64,000 bases of DNA from Gammaproteobacteria bacterium (lineage in GTDB: Bacteria; Pseudomonadota; Gammaproteobacteria; Steroidobacterales; Woeseiaceae), in assembly GCA_009937525.1 (NCBI GenBank), contig JAACFE010000002.1:1-64000 (forward strand), written 5' to 3'. The notes under the pieces were generated by a model that was not told the DNA's origin, searched no databases, and was given only the letters and a program-made list of their open reading frames with translations. This document shows positions 1-9,426 of the stretch, one piece after another (positions within the stretch are counted from its first letter, which is position 1; every line of letters starts with the position of its first letter). The position numbers and the translations under genes are program-made.

Positions 1-912
1 CAGGCCTCGGGTAAGGATGCCGCCAACCGGGCCCGCGAACTCTCGGGCGCGCTCAAGGAGGCGTTCGAACGTCGGGATCAGCTGCAGCGCGAGCTGAAGG
101 AAATTCGCTCCAGCCTCGAGCGGGCCGTGCAGCAACGTGAACAACTGAAGTCGGAGGTCAGGTCGACCGAGGAGCGCGGCGATTCGGCACGGGCCGCGCT
201 GGAGCAAAAGGAGGAAACGATCGACCGCCTGAGCCGGGAACTCGGGAACTGGCAGAATCGGCTCCCCCCACTCATCGATCGCTTCAGGGAACGCGACGAT
301 CAGGCAAGGCAGCTCGAAGAAGAACTCGCATCGGCACGCACGCGGATCGAGGAACTGGAACGCATGGCCGATGCGGGGCAAACGCGCATCGAGCCCGTCG
401 ACCAGGATGCGCTCGGCGATAAGCTGGACGCATCCAACGACCCGACGAGCGCGACGCAGACCGGCATCGAGGAAGCGATCGACGAGCCGGACGCTGTATC
501 GCTCAGCGAAACGCACGACGAGCCCGACGACGAGGAGCCGGAGGAAGTATCGCTCCGCGAAACCCACGACGAGCCCGACGACGAGGAGCCGGAGGAAGTA
601 TCGCTCCGCGAAACCCACGACGAGCCCGACGACGAACCGGAAACGCTGGGCACGACCGCGGACGTCACGGAATTACGCGATCGGGAACCTGGCCGCCTGC
701 GCGACAACCTGCGCCTGATCAAGGGTATCGGGCCCGCGATCGAGAAGACGCTCAACGAGCTCGGCATCTTCCGTTATCACCAGATAGCGGAGATGACCGA
801 ATACGATATCGACCGTGTCGCGCAGCGGCTCAAGGGATTCAGCTCGCGGATCTACCGGGAAGACTGGATCGGTCAGGCCCGCGAGCTGCAGCTCAAGAAG
901 TCCGGTACCTGA
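1..912 (+). CDS. Coiled-coil protein with C-terminal helix-hairpin-helix domain (5' partial)
   Basis: The reading frame is open from the first base, so the true start lies upstream of the window. The visible 303 residues begin with about 130 residues of charged heptad-like coiled coil rich in Glu, Arg and Gln. An acidic linker follows, containing three near-identical 17-residue units built on HDEPDDEEPEE. The C-terminal ~60 residues (around LRLIKGIGPAIEKTLNELGI) match the helix-hairpin-helix type found in predicted FEN1-like 5' nuclease domains. That domain binds nucleic acid or acts in protein contacts in other families, so function here is open. The gene ends 6 bases before the convergent FKBP gene. 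The family assignment comes from motif recognition only. Confidence 0.75.
   Translation, partial: QASGKDAANRARELSGALKEAFERRDQLQRELKEIRSSLERAVQQREQLKSEVRSTEERGDSARAALEQKEETIDRLSRELGNWQNRLPPLIDRFRERDDQARQLEEELASARTRIEELERMADAGQTRIEPVDQDALGDKLDASNDPTSATQTGIEEAIDEPDAVSLSETHDEPDDEEPEEVSLRETHDEPDDEEPEEVSLRETHDEPDDEPETLGTTADVTELRDREPGRLRDNLRLIKGIGPAIEKTLNELGIFRYHQIAEMTEYDIDRVAQRLKGFSSRIYREDWIGQARELQLKKSGT
496..639 (+). repeat. 51-bp in-frame tandem repeat, 2.8 copies
   Basis: Units start at 496, 547 and 598. Unit 2 differs from unit 1 at only a few bases, and unit 3 is nearly identical to unit 2 until it breaks off. Each unit encodes 17 residues (VSLRETHDEPDDEEPEE in unit 2). Near-identity at DNA level points to recent duplication by slippage or unequal recombination, so copy number may differ between strains. 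Confidence 0.9.
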
Positions 913-918
913 TACCGG

Positions 919-1428
919 TTACTGGTCGTTCGGTGCCTGCAGCCCCAGGAGTTCCACTTCGAACAGCAGCGTTGCGCCGGGCGGTATGGCGGAACCCGCG
1001 CCACGGTTGCCGTAGCCGAGTTCGGGCGCAATCCTGAGTTCGCGCTTCTCCCCGATGAGCATACCGATGACGCCCAGATCCCAACCCCTGATCACCCGGC
1101 CCGCGCCGAGCGGAAACTGGAACGGCTGGCCGCGATCGACGGAGCTGTCAAATTTATTGCCCCGGCCGTCGGGTGCATTTTCGTCATAGAGCCACCCGGT
1201 GTAGTGCACCGACGCAAAATCGCCGGCGACCGCCGCCCGGCCGTAGCCGTTCTCGAGTTTTTTCATCGTCAGTCCCGGCGTGATCTCGATTTCCTCTGCT
1301 GCGTTCGTCGCGGACGGCGTGTCGGCCGTCGCCTCGCTCTGGCCAGGGTCGCCGGAAGCACCGTCAGACGAACAGCCCGATGCGGTAACCGCTGCCAGCA
1401 GCACGATGAAAAGTATGCGTAATGTCAC
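919..1428 (-). CDS. FKBP-type peptidyl-prolyl cis-trans isomerase, lipoprotein
   Basis: A 169-residue protein with a GTG start that overlaps the stop of the upstream msrB gene by four bases (GTGA), indicating translational coupling. Residues 1-18 form a signal peptide ending in a lipobox (VTASGC), so Cys19 should be lipidated and the protein anchored in the envelope. A low-complexity linker follows. From about residue 60 an FKBP fold is clear: VHYTGWLYD, the [21 protein letters not shown] segment (split here as FDSS then PFQFPLGAG) and the ending [14 protein letters not shown]. It should catalyse proline isomerisation of envelope proteins. Cotranscription with msrB suggests a shared protein-quality role. 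Confidence 0.93.
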   Translation of the reverse strand: MTLRILFIVLLAAVTASGCSSDGASGDPGQSEATADTPSATNAAEEIEITPGLTMKKLENGYGRAAVAGDFASVHYTGWLYDENAPDGRGNKFDSSVDRGQPFQFPLGAGRVIRGWDLGVIGMLIGEKRELRIAPELGYGNRGAGSAIPPGATLLFEVELLGLQAPNDQ

Positions 1429-1862
1429 GTTGAATCGCCTTTATCATTGGAAGGGTCGGGAACACCGGGCGAGCCGGCGGCGAAATCGAGCGATGCCGAA
1501 TTGATGCAGTAGCGCAGTCCCGTCGGTTTCGGGCCGTCCTCGAACACGTGCCCGAGGTGTGCCCCGCAGCGGCTGCACACGACCTCCTGCCGGACCATGC
1601 CGTGACTCGAGTCCCGATTCGTCCGCACCGCGTCGCCGGCCAGCGGCAACCAGAAGCTCGGCCAGCCGGAGCCGGAATCGTACTTGTGCACCGAGCTGAA
1701 GAGTTCCGCGTCACAGCATGCGCACCGATACGTGCCGTCGGCCTTGTGGTCGACATAGGCACCCGTAAACGCGCGCTCGGTTCCTTTCTGCTGGGTCACC
1801 CGGTATTGCTCGTCGCTGAGCCTGGCCCGCAGTTCCTCGTCGCTTGGCAGTTCGCTGCTCAT
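1425..1862 (-). CDS. msrB: Peptide-methionine (R)-S-oxide reductase
   Basis: A 145-residue enzyme that reduces methionine-R-sulfoxide in proteins. The two zinc CxxC pairs are visible at C47/C50 and C96/C99, with the family core GSGWPSFW and the catalytic cysteine C119 in [11 protein letters not shown]. No N-terminal signal is present, so it should be cytoplasmic. It begins 11 bases after the htpG stop on the same strand and overlaps the FKBP gene, so htpG-msrB-fkp may be one transcript. Length is usual for a stand-alone MsrB. Confidence 0.97.
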   Translation of the reverse strand: MSSELPSDEELRARLSDEQYRVTQQKGTERAFTGAYVDHKADGTYRCACCDAELFSSVHKYDSGSGWPSFWLPLAGDAVRTNRDSSHGMVRQEVVCSRCGAHLGHVFEDGPKPTGLRYCINSASLDFAAGSPGVPDPSNDKGDST

Positions 1863-1873
1863 CGGGGTCCCTT

Positions 1874-3757
1874 TTACTTGGCGCCCGAGGCGGAATCAAG
1901 CTCGAGCAGCAAGCGGTTCATACGCGCGACGTAGTCGGCAGGATTGTCGATCTGACTGCCTTCCGCGAGCAGTGCGTGATCGAGCAGGACGTTCGACAGG
2001 GCGCTGAATCGCTCATCGTCGGATTCCGCGGAAAGGCGTTCGAGGAGCGGATGTTCGACGTTGACCTCGAGTATCGGCCGGGTCTCCGGCAGACTTTGCC
2101 CGCTCGCCTCGAGCATGCGTTTCAGCGTCGGATTCAGGTCGCCCTCACCTGCGACGACGCAGGCGGGCGAATCGACCAGGCGGCGGCTGACGTTCACCGC
2201 TTCGACGCGATCCTTGAGCACCTGCCTGATCTTCTTGAGGAGCGGTTTGTACTGCTCGTTGGCGACATCCTGCGTGATGGCGCCGTCACCCTCGGGAAGG
2301 CTCAGGCCCTCCCTTGCCACGTCCGCGAGTTCCTTGCCGTCATACTCCCGCAGGGCATCGACGAGCCACGGATCGATGCGGTCCGTCAGCAGCAGCACCT
2401 CGATGTCCTTCTTGCGCAGCCGCTCGAGGTGCGGGCTGGAAATCGCCGTGGAATGACTGTCGGCCAGCAGGTAGTAGATCCGGTCCTGGCCTTCCTGCAT
2501 TCTCCCGACATAGTCGTCGAGCGACTGGTCCTGATCGGACCCCGAGCTGTGCGTGGTCGCAAAACGCAACAGCCGCGACAGCTTGTCCTTATTGCCCGGA
2601 TCCTCGACCAAACCTTCCTTCATTACGGGTCCGAACTGCCGCCAGAACCCGGCATAGTCGCCGTCATCGTCGGCCGTCATCTTCTCGAGCATGTCGAGTA
2701 CGCGCCGCGTCAGTGCCCCGCGCATCGCCTGCAGGTCGGGATTCTGCTGCAGCAGCTCGCGCGACACGTTGAGCGGCAGGTCGGACGAGTCGACGACTCC
2801 CTTGACGAAGCGCAGATAGAGCGGCAGGAATTGCTCGGCATCGTCCATGATGAAGACGCGCTGCACGTACAGCTTCAGTCCTCGCGGTGCCTCGCGATTC
2901 CAGAGATCGAACGGCGCATTCGCCGGTATGTACAGCAGGCTGGTGTATTCCCGCTTGCCCTCGACCTGGTTGTGGCTCCAGCGCAGCGGGTCCGCAAAAT
3001 CGTGCGACAGGTGTTTGTAGAACTCGCTGTATTCCTCGTCCGAAATCTCCGTTCGGGGCCGCGTCCAGAGCGCCGTCGCGGAATTGACGACCTTCTCCTC
3101 GGCGTCGTCGCCGGCACCCTTCAGGGTCACGGGAAATGCGATGTGATCCGAATATTTGTGGATCAGGTTCTCGAGGCGCACGGGCTCGGCGAATTCCGAC
3201 TCACCCTCTTTGAGGTGCAGTGTGGCGCGCGTACCGCGGCGTTCGATGTCGGCCGCCTCGACCGTGAACTCGCCCTGCCCGTCAGATTCCCAGCGCACGC
3301 CCTCGGCCGCATCCACGCCCGCGCGGCGACTCTCCACCACGACCCGGTCCGCCACGATAAACGCCGAATAGAAGCCGACGCCGAACTGGCCGATCAGCCG
3401 GGCGTCCTCCTTTTCATCACCGGTCATGCGGCTGAGGAATTCCGCAGTGCCGGAACGCGCAATGGTGCCGAGATTCCCGACCAGTTCGTCGCGCGACATG
3501 CCGATGCCGTTATCCGATACGCTGACCGTACCCGCGTCCTTGTCGTACTCGACCCGAATCTTCAGATCGGCATCGTCGCCGAGAAGATCAGGTGCGGCGA
3601 GCGCTTCGAAGCGCAGCTTGTCTGCAGCATCCGACGCGTTCGAGATCAATTCGCGAAGGAATATTTCCTTGTTGCTGTACAAGGAATGGACCATCAGCTT
3701 CAGAAGCTGACGAACCTCGGCCTGGAAGCCGAGTGTCTCCCGGTTGTTGTTGCTCAA
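1874..3757 (-). CDS. htpG: Molecular chaperone HtpG (Hsp90)
   Basis: A 627-residue bacterial Hsp90, close to the usual ~624. The N-terminal GHKL ATPase shows the typical segments: [37 protein letters not shown] and [10 protein letters not shown]. The middle domain includes the VSRELLQ segment with its ATPase-contacting region, and the C-terminal dimerisation domain follows. The start is TTG at 3757, chosen because a strong GGGGAGG ribosome site sits just upstream and the protein begins in register with family members. It acts in cytoplasmic protein folding. No heat-shock promoter was identified in the short upstream gap. Confidence 0.97.
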   Translation of the reverse strand: MSNNNRETLGFQAEVRQLLKLMVHSLYSNKEIFLRELISNASDAADKLRFEALAAPDLLGDDADLKIRVEYDKDAGTVSVSDNGIGMSRDELVGNLGTIARSGTAEFLSRMTGDEKEDARLIGQFGVGFYSAFIVADRVVVESRRAGVDAAEGVRWESDGQGEFTVEAADIERRGTRATLHLKEGESEFAEPVRLENLIHKYSDHIAFPVTLKGAGDDAEEKVVNSATALWTRPRTEISDEEYSEFYKHLSHDFADPLRWSHNQVEGKREYTSLLYIPANAPFDLWNREAPRGLKLYVQRVFIMDDAEQFLPLYLRFVKGVVDSSDLPLNVSRELLQQNPDLQAMRGALTRRVLDMLEKMTADDDGDYAGFWRQFGPVMKEGLVEDPGNKDKLSRLLRFATTHSSGSDQDQSLDDYVGRMQEGQDRIYYLLADSHSTAISSPHLERLRKKDIEVLLLTDRIDPWLVDALREYDGKELADVAREGLSLPEGDGAITQDVANEQYKPLLKKIRQVLKDRVEAVNVSRRLVDSPACVVAGEGDLNPTLKRMLEASGQSLPETRPILEVNVEHPLLERLSAESDDERFSALSNVLLDHALLAEGSQIDNPADYVARMNRLLLELDSASGAK

Positions 3758-3862
3758 TCTTGCCTCCCCGACAAATAACGCTGACCGGCCGCCCGGGCGG
3801 CGGGCCCCAGGTTCAGACGATTGGGGTTTACAGCCTCATTTCAAGGCTGCGCAGACGCGTGT

Positions 3863-4147
3863 TCAGGCGGCGGCACGACGGCCGCGAGCCGCGAATCCTG
3901 GCTGGGTGACGCTGCGATAAAGCAGGAAGACGAATAACAGGATGGCGACAGCCAGGCCCAGTGGTGGCTCCCTCAGGGCCGCAACCACGCCGCTGGCACC
4001 GACGGACAGCAGCATCGACATTCTTGCGATGGTCCAGGCCAGGCGCCGCATGCGCTCGGAGAGAAGACGCGCGGCACCGTAGAGGTCGTCGAGATCATCA
4101 AGCCATTGCAGAAATCGTTCCAATGAAATAGTCCCGCGCGTCGTCAT
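3863..4147 (-). CDS. Small membrane protein, unknown function
   Basis: A 94-residue protein not assigned to a family. The first ~40 residues are amphipathic and charged; two hydrophobic stretches follow, at about residues 38-58 and 64-82, so it is likely an inner-membrane protein with two helices. The ATG overlaps the stop of the preceding small gene by four bases (ATGA), which strongly supports both as real, coupled genes. Downstream is the htpG promoter region. No enzymatic motif is visible. Confidence 0.7.
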   Translation of the reverse strand: MTTRGTISLERFLQWLDDLDDLYGAARLLSERMRRLAWTIARMSMLLSVGASGVVAALREPPLGLAVAILLFVFLLYRSVTQPGFAARGRRAAA

Positions 4148-4335
4148 CGCACGAGTGTCAGCAGAGGTATGGCGCTGTTACCCTCGTCGGCTCCCTGGTC
4201 GGCTTCGACGATCGCGGCATGATTGGTGTCTTTTGCGTGGGCGATGGCCCTGTGGAACATCTCCCAGCGTTGTCGCGACGACTCGTTCTTGAGCGCAACG
4301 AGCGGCTCTTCGTTTTCTTTATTCTTCCTTGACAT
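4144..4335 (-). CDS. Small charged protein, unknown function
   Basis: A 63-residue hydrophilic protein starting MSRKNKENEEPLVALKNE. A longer in-frame extension to 4467 exists but is Cys-rich and reads like non-coding sequence, so the internal ATG at 4335 is preferred. It overlaps the next gene by ATGA, so the two form a two-gene unit pairing a soluble peptide with a small membrane protein. No family recognised. Central residues look helical and basic/acidic mixed. Confidence 0.55.
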   Translation of the reverse strand: MSRKNKENEEPLVALKNESSRQRWEMFHRAIAHAKDTNHAAIVEADQGADEGNSAIPLLTLVR

Positions 4336-4532
4336 ACTGTCTTCGCAAATCCGTTGGCAACGAACAGTGTTGGCATGACTATAGGGCTGTGAACGGGCTG
4401 CCTCCGTGAGGCAGATCACAGCTTTTTTTGAAAGTTTCCCGTGCCGACATGCAATGCTCGAAAACAAGACACAGTACCGTTTTCGCCGGTGTTCGACGTC
4501 ACAGTAGCGGCGTCCGAACGGAACCGGTTACG

Positions 4533-4563
4533 CCAACAAAAACGCCGACATGGTGTCGGCGTT
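4533..4563 (-). terminator. Intrinsic terminator downstream of the 89-residue gene
   Basis: An 11-bp perfect inverted repeat (4539-4549 with 4553-4563) with a 3-nt loop. On the minus strand the stem is followed by TTTTTGTT, the classic Rho-independent layout. It lies 31 bases after the stop of the gene at 4594-4863. Confidence 0.85.
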
Positions 4564-4593
4564 TCCTTAATCAATATCCTGGTGATCGAGGAA

Positions 4594-4863
4594 TCAGGCT
4601 TCGTCCTCGTCGTCGGTCCAGTTGCGCTTTACCTGCTCGCTCCAGCTTCGATAACCCTTCCAGGTATAGAGCGACGGATCGATCCCGACCCGGCGGCCAC
4701 GCGGTGCGGGCGCCTTGGTGATCCAGCGCCGATACTGTTGCCAGCCGTCGGCATCGTTAGCCGCCGGCTCCGACGGGTCTACCGCTGTTTCTGCTTCGTC
4801 GGCTTTCGGCTTCGCATCCGTTGCGTAGTCGTCCACCCATCTCATGTTTTTGCTGTCAGGCAT
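4594..4863 (-). CDS. Small acidic hypothetical protein
   Basis: An 89-residue soluble protein with a low-complexity acidic N-terminal half and a C-terminal half containing WQQYRRWITKAPAPRGRR and SWSEQVKRNW. The Trp/Arg-rich C-terminus looks conserved rather than random. A strong terminator on the same strand right after the stop supports it as a real transcript unit. Function unknown; no signal peptide or membrane segment. ATG at 4863 is used, and an alternative in-frame ATG at 4845 cannot be excluded. Confidence 0.6.
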   Translation of the reverse strand: MPDSKNMRWVDDYATDAKPKADEAETAVDPSEPAANDADGWQQYRRWITKAPAPRGRRVGIDPSLYTWKGYRSWSEQVKRNWTDDEDEA

Positions 4864-5014
4864 CGGCTTGCTCGGGCAGTCCTTTAGATGAATCCTATGT
4901 TCAATGAGCGCCGATTCACAGGAACTGCATCACAATGCAGAATTGTATTTTTCACATAATTTTCAGATGCTTGCGCCCGTTTTTTACTTAATCATCGGGC
5001 GCTGCGTGCATTGA

Positions 5015-6388
5015 TCAGCTCAGGACGCGATAGCAGGGTTTGTAGCTGCCGGCGGCAATCTTCATGCGCTGCTGATCTACGAAGGACGTCAGCAGATCGT
5101 CCAGCAGGGCCATGATTCTCGCGGAACCGTTGATCTCGAAAGGCCCGCGCTTCTCGATTGCGGCAGCCGTGTCGTCCCGCACGTTACCCGAGACGATGCC
5201 CGAGAACGCTCGTCGCAGATTCGCCGCGAGTTCGTGCGTCTCCAGGTCCTCGCTGATGTCGAGAGCGGTCATGGATTCGTGGGTTGCTGTAAACGGCTCC
5301 TGGAAATTCCGGTCGATCGTGAGCCTCCAGTTGAAGTAGTAGGCGTCGCCGTGTCGCTTGCGGAACTCGTGCACGGCCTCGAGCCCCCTGTCCATCTCCC
5401 TCGCGACTCCGGCCGGATCGTCGACCAGAATGGTATATCGCTTACGGGCTTCTTCGCCGAGGGTCTGGCCGACGAACTCGTCGATCTGACGGAAATACGG
5501 TGCTGCGGAAGCGGGGCCGGTCATCACCACGGGCAGGGGTTGGGACACATTGTCCGGGTGTAACAGGACGCCCAGCAGGTAAAGGATTTCCTCCGCCGTC
5601 CCGACGCCGCCGGGGAACACGACGATGCCGTGACCCACGCGCACGAACGCTTCCAGCCGCTTTTCCATGTCCGGCATGATGACCAGCGAATTGACGATCG
5701 GGTTCGGCGCCTCGGCGGCGATGATGCCGGGCTCCGTGATACCGATATAACGGCCGTCGCGAATTCGCTGTTTCGCATGACCGATGGTCGCCCCCTTCAT
5801 CGGGCCTTTCATCGCGCCCGGCCCGCAACCCGTGCAGACATTCATTCCGCGCAGGCCGAGTTCGTAGCCCACGAGCTTGGTGTAATCATATTCCTCGCGG
5901 CTGATCGCGTGCCCGCCCCAGCACACGACGATGTTGACCGACGCGGGCGTCAGCAACAGCCGGGCGTTTCGAACGATATGGAATACCGCGTTGGTCGTAC
6001 CGCCGGTGGTGGCAAGATCGAATCGCCCGTCTTCGACGATCTCGTTGCGGGTGAACACGATGTCTCGAAGCACGGCGAACAGGAGCTCGCGAATACCTCG
6101 AATCATCTTGCCGTCGACAAACGCGTCGGGCGGTGCGCCGGTCAGCGATACCTTCACGCCCCGGTCCTGCTGGATGAAACCGACCTCGAACTCCTTGTAG
6201 CGCTCGAGAACTGCGCGAGTGTCGTCCATCTGGCTGCCGGAATTGAGGACTGCGAGCATGCAGCGGCGCAAAAGCGGATAGAGGCCGCCCTCACCGCTGC
6301 CACGCAGCTGGTCGACTTCGAACTGCGACAGAACTTCGAGGCTGCCTTCCGGCCATACCTCGGCGTCAACCGTTCGGGTTTGCGTCAT
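5015..6388 (-). CDS. ppnN: Pyrimidine/purine nucleotide 5'-monophosphate nucleosidase (PpnN/YgdH)
   Basis: A 457-residue LOG-family nucleosidase, close to E. coli PpnN (454). It cleaves the N-glycosidic bond of nucleoside monophosphates for base salvage, and PpnN is a known (p)ppGpp target. The Rossmann-like LOG core shows GCGPGAMKGPMKGA and the diagnostic PGGVGTAEE motif. The N-terminal and C-terminal extensions typical of PpnN are present, which distinguishes it from short cytokinin-type LOG proteins. Start is ATG at 6388. It lies 22 bases downstream of the L,D-transpeptidase gene on the same strand. Confidence 0.93.
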   Translation of the reverse strand: MTQTRTVDAEVWPEGSLEVLSQFEVDQLRGSGEGGLYPLLRRCMLAVLNSGSQMDDTRAVLERYKEFEVGFIQQDRGVKVSLTGAPPDAFVDGKMIRGIRELLFAVLRDIVFTRNEIVEDGRFDLATTGGTTNAVFHIVRNARLLLTPASVNIVVCWGGHAISREEYDYTKLVGYELGLRGMNVCTGCGPGAMKGPMKGATIGHAKQRIRDGRYIGITEPGIIAAEAPNPIVNSLVIMPDMEKRLEAFVRVGHGIVVFPGGVGTAEEILYLLGVLLHPDNVSQPLPVVMTGPASAAPYFRQIDEFVGQTLGEEARKRYTILVDDPAGVAREMDRGLEAVHEFRKRHGDAYYFNWRLTIDRNFQEPFTATHESMTALDISEDLETHELAANLRRAFSGIVSGNVRDDTAAAIEKRGPFEINGSARIMALLDDLLTSFVDQQRMKIAAGSYKPCYRVLS

Positions 6389-6410
6389 GCGATTTCCGTT
6401 TTCCCCGGGG

Positions 6411-6935
6411 TCAGGGGCGTATTTCGATCGGCGTATTTTCGGCCGTCATCAGCCAGATATCGATCATGTCGGAGTTGGACACGGCGATACAGCCGTTGGT
6501 CCAGTCCTGCGTCGTATAATAAGCCTCTGATCGGGTCGGATCGTTCGGCTGGCCGTGAATCATGATCGCGCCCCCGGGATCCACGCCTTTCCTGCGAGCC
6601 TCGGCCCGGTCCTGGGTGTTCGGATAGGACACGTGGATGGCAAGGAAATACTCGCTGTCCGGATTCCTCGCATCCAGCAGGTAGTTGCCTTCGGGCGTCT
6701 TGAAGTCGCCCTCCCGCTCCTTGTCGCCGACCGGCCGGATGCCGAGTGCGATGTCGAAACTGCGGATCGCGACGCCGCCCTTCAGCAGGTGCAACTTGCG
6801 ACTCGCCTTCTCGACCACGACCTTGTCGGCGATGGGGAAATCGGTCGCCCGGGCGCTGCCCTGGAGGCCGGGCACGGCGTTCACCAGCAGCAACAAACCG
6901 CTCAATGCGCACAGTATTCGCAGCCGTCCCGGCAT
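6411..6935 (-). CDS. L,D-transpeptidase family protein (YkuD domain)
   Basis: A 174-residue exported protein with an N-terminal signal peptide (about residues 1-30). The YkuD catalytic signature is present: H127 in MIHGQPN and the nucleophile C149 in DWTNGCIAVSN. Size and the IHG...NGCIAVS arrangement resemble the YafK/ErfK group. It should act in the periplasm, forming or editing 3-3 or Braun-type peptidoglycan cross-links, or hydrolysing them as in YafK-like amidases. Which of these applies cannot be read from sequence. Confidence 0.9.
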   Translation of the reverse strand: MPGRLRILCALSGLLLLVNAVPGLQGSARATDFPIADKVVVEKASRKLHLLKGGVAIRSFDIALGIRPVGDKEREGDFKTPEGNYLLDARNPDSEYFLAIHVSYPNTQDRAEARRKGVDPGGAIMIHGQPNDPTRSEAYYTTQDWTNGCIAVSNSDMIDIWLMTAENTPIEIRP

Positions 6936-7007
6936 ACGTGAGTCTCCGACCAGTCAGGTAATGAAGATTAGCAAAACTGTTCCTGCCGAAAAAAGAGCCG
7001 CGTCACA

Positions 7008-7409
7008 TCAGACGTTCCTGCCCACGATCCAGCCTATGCTGAAACCGATGCCGCCCGCTACCAGCGTATAGGCCGGCAGGAAGCGGAACACGCGGGTCGG
7101 TTGCTCCGCGTCGTCGAACATGCCGTTCAGGTTGACCGAATACGCGTAATGCAGGTACATGGACAGGCCCAGCGCCGGAATCGCGAAACCGACCAGCCCC
7201 AGCGGCCAGCGCCAGCCCCTGCCCGTCCAGTTGCCGTCCCCACGCCACACGGTAAGCGTCGCGAAGAACAGCAATACGACCGGCGGCAACAGGTTGCGGA
7301 GCACGTAGGGCCCGCCCTGCTGCACCTCATTGAACCAAGCACCCGCGGCAATCGTAAGCAGCAGCAGGGGCAGGACCCTTATCGCGGTCAATCGCGCGCG
7401 ATGGCTCAT
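7008..7409 (-). CDS. Membrane protein of unknown function
   Basis: A 133-residue protein with four hydrophobic segments (approximately residues 10-27, 35-50, 66-86 and 108-128). The longer frame to 7544 lies inside mltD, so the internal ATG at 7409 is chosen; it overlaps the mltD stop by one base (TGATG), consistent with translational coupling. No family recognised with confidence. Its coupling to mltD hints at an envelope role, but that is inference. Confidence 0.75.
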   Translation of the reverse strand: MSHRARLTAIRVLPLLLLTIAAGAWFNEVQQGGPYVLRNLLPPVVLLFFATLTVWRGDGNWTGRGWRWPLGLVGFAIPALGLSMYLHYAYSVNLNGMFDDAEQPTRVFRFLPAYTLVAGGIGFSIGWIVGRNV

Positions 7410-9337
7410 CAGCGCAGCTCGGTGGCTGCGAGGATCGGGAACCGCACCGTGACGCCGGGCGTAATCCTGTGCAGGTCCAGCTCGGGGTTGTACTGCCGGA
7501 ACAGCCAGATCGGCACATCGTACTCGCGCAGCGACAATATCCATACCGACTCACCGCGGCGGATCGTATGCTCCCGGACGCCCGTAATGATGTGTTTCCG
7601 GAAGAAGCTGTCCTGCTGGTTGCGATGATAGGCGACCCGCAGGTTCTCGAACGCCTTCGCATCGACGCCCCTGAATTCGAGCTTTATCCGCTGCCCGACT
7701 TCCACCGGTGTACGGAATGCAAATCCGTTGATATCGCGCAGGCGCTGCGTCTTGAGGCCCAGCCAGTCCGCGTAATGCCCGAGCGTCTCCAGCGGCTGCA
7801 CTTCGATCGTATTGTCGTCGGCAACGGTGTAATCGCTGGGATCGGACAACAGTGCCGTCTGCACGGTGCTTGCCACGGCAGCGACCATGTCCCCGGCAAG
7901 CGCCGCAGGTTCCTGCTCCTCGACCTGCGGCACTTCCTCGACGACCACTTCAGGCTCAACCAGCTCCGGCTCGGGTTGTTGCGGCACCGTACTGGCCATT
8001 GCGATCACTTCCGGCGCCGGGCCCGCGGCAGGCAACCGCAGCTTCTGCCCGGCCCGAATCCGGTGGCGGCTGCCGAGGCCGTTCAAGGCCACGAGTGTCG
8101 ACACCCGAGTGTCGTAACGCTCGGCGATCTCGGACAGGGTGTCGCCGCGCGAGACGGTATGGAACAGGTCCGGAAGCTGCTCGGCCTGCCACGTGTCTCG
8201 CGGCACCGCGGCGAGGAGTGTGTCCGGCGATTCCGCCAGCATGCCCTCGGGCAAGCGCAGCTCATAGCCTCGCGGCAGGTGCTTGCTGCCTTCCCACACC
8301 GTGGGCTGCACGGCAGGATTGTGCTTCGCGATTTGCCGCACCGAAACGCCCAGCGCACTGGCGAGGTCCGCGACGGGCACATAGTCCGGTAGCTTCAGTT
8401 GGGCGTAGGCCGTCGGCGAATCGCGGACTACGCCGGGAAAATAGCGCTCCGGATTCTGGTCGACCTCCATCGCCGCGAGAAACGCGAGGTAGAAATTGCG
8501 CGAGGCGAAGCCGAAGGTACGGCCGTTGTAATTGCGAAAGATGTCGACGTATTCGGTATCCCCGTGGATGCGCATTGCGCGCCGCACCCCGGCGAGGCCA
8601 TGGTTGTAAGCGGTTATCGCCATCGGCCAGTTGCCGGTAATGGAGTAGTTGTACGCCAGGAGCCGGCCGGCTCCGCGCGTCGCTGCAAACGGATCATTGC
8701 GCTCGTCGATCACGTGATCCACCCGCATGAAGCGCCGGCCCGTGCTTCGCGTGAATTGCCAGATGCCCGACGCGCCCACGTGCGAGCGCGCGTCGGGATT
8801 GTACGAGGATTCCACGTGCGGCAGCGCGGCCAGCTCGAGCGGCACGCCGAGTGCGGCAAATTCGCTTTCAATGAAATCGCGCCACTGCCCTGACCGTTGC
8901 AGGCCGTCACGGAAGCGATCGGCAAGGCCCAGCTGGAACCGTATGCGTGTCGTCGCAGCTCGCAGCGTTTCGTTACTGACGTCCGCCGGCCACAGCGCCA
9001 GCACTCGCGCCGCTTCTGCGCTCAGGTTGTCGCGCTTGCCGTCGGCGAGGCTTAGCAATACACCGACCAGGGCATTCCGGCGTTTCTTCACCCGCCGGTT
9101 GCGCTCCTTGCGGCTGATGCCGGCCGGCATGTCGATGCGCTCGTACACGACCGCGAGGTTGCGATTGTCGTGCAGTACCCCCTCGTCGGTGCCGTAACGC
9201 GTGAATATGGATACCCAGAAATCGACGTCTGGTTGCAATTCTTCGGGTAACGGGAAGGTCTCCTCTGCATGGGCGGACAGACCTGCGAGGCCCAGATACA
9301 GCAGTAATTGGAGCAAAATTCGACTTTTTCTTGCCAT
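7409..9337 (-). CDS. mltD: Membrane-bound lytic murein transglycosylase D with three LysM domains
   Basis: A 642-residue exported protein with a signal peptide ending near residue 24. The SLT domain carries the catalytic glutamate E176 (LPHVESSYNP) and the family segment GASGIWQFTRSTGRRF, then AYNHG. C-terminally there are three LysM-type modules, the clearest being FHTVSRGDTLSEIAERYDT and HTIRRGESVWILSLREYD, with a more divergent one between. It cleaves glycan strands to 1,6-anhydro products in the periplasm. It is longer than E. coli MltD because of the linker and the third LysM. No obvious lipobox cysteine is seen. Confidence 0.93.
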   Translation of the reverse strand: MARKSRILLQLLLYLGLAGLSAHAEETFPLPEELQPDVDFWVSIFTRYGTDEGVLHDNRNLAVVYERIDMPAGISRKERNRRVKKRRNALVGVLLSLADGKRDNLSAEAARVLALWPADVSNETLRAATTRIRFQLGLADRFRDGLQRSGQWRDFIESEFAALGVPLELAALPHVESSYNPDARSHVGASGIWQFTRSTGRRFMRVDHVIDERNDPFAATRGAGRLLAYNYSITGNWPMAITAYNHGLAGVRRAMRIHGDTEYVDIFRNYNGRTFGFASRNFYLAFLAAMEVDQNPERYFPGVVRDSPTAYAQLKLPDYVPVADLASALGVSVRQIAKHNPAVQPTVWEGSKHLPRGYELRLPEGMLAESPDTLLAAVPRDTWQAEQLPDLFHTVSRGDTLSEIAERYDTRVSTLVALNGLGSRHRIRAGQKLRLPAAGPAPEVIAMASTVPQQPEPELVEPEVVVEEVPQVEEQEPAALAGDMVAAVASTVQTALLSDPSDYTVADDNTIEVQPLETLGHYADWLGLKTQRLRDINGFAFRTPVEVGQRIKLEFRGVDAKAFENLRVAYHRNQQDSFFRKHIITGVREHTIRRGESVWILSLREYDVPIWLFRQYNPELDLHRITPGVTVRFPILAATELR

Positions 9338-9426
9338 TTAGTTCAGTTCAAGTTTCAATCGCAAATTCTTGATTAGTTCACAGAAAAAACAAGGAAATCA
9401 GCGTAATTTTGGTGATGCTAATAAGC

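Noticed and set aside
496-639. Possible CRISPR-like array
   Set aside because: The 51-bp units are contiguous without spacers and are in frame in a coding gene.
1844-3778. Long plus-strand ORF (644 codons) opposite htpG
   Set aside because: It is antisense to the clear HtpG sequence, rich in Arg, Val and Gln with no family pattern, typical of a GC-rich shadow frame.
4973-5002. 7-bp hairpin with T-rich loop upstream of the small acidic gene
   Set aside because: The T-run is in the loop, not after the stem, so it does not fit a terminator on either strand.
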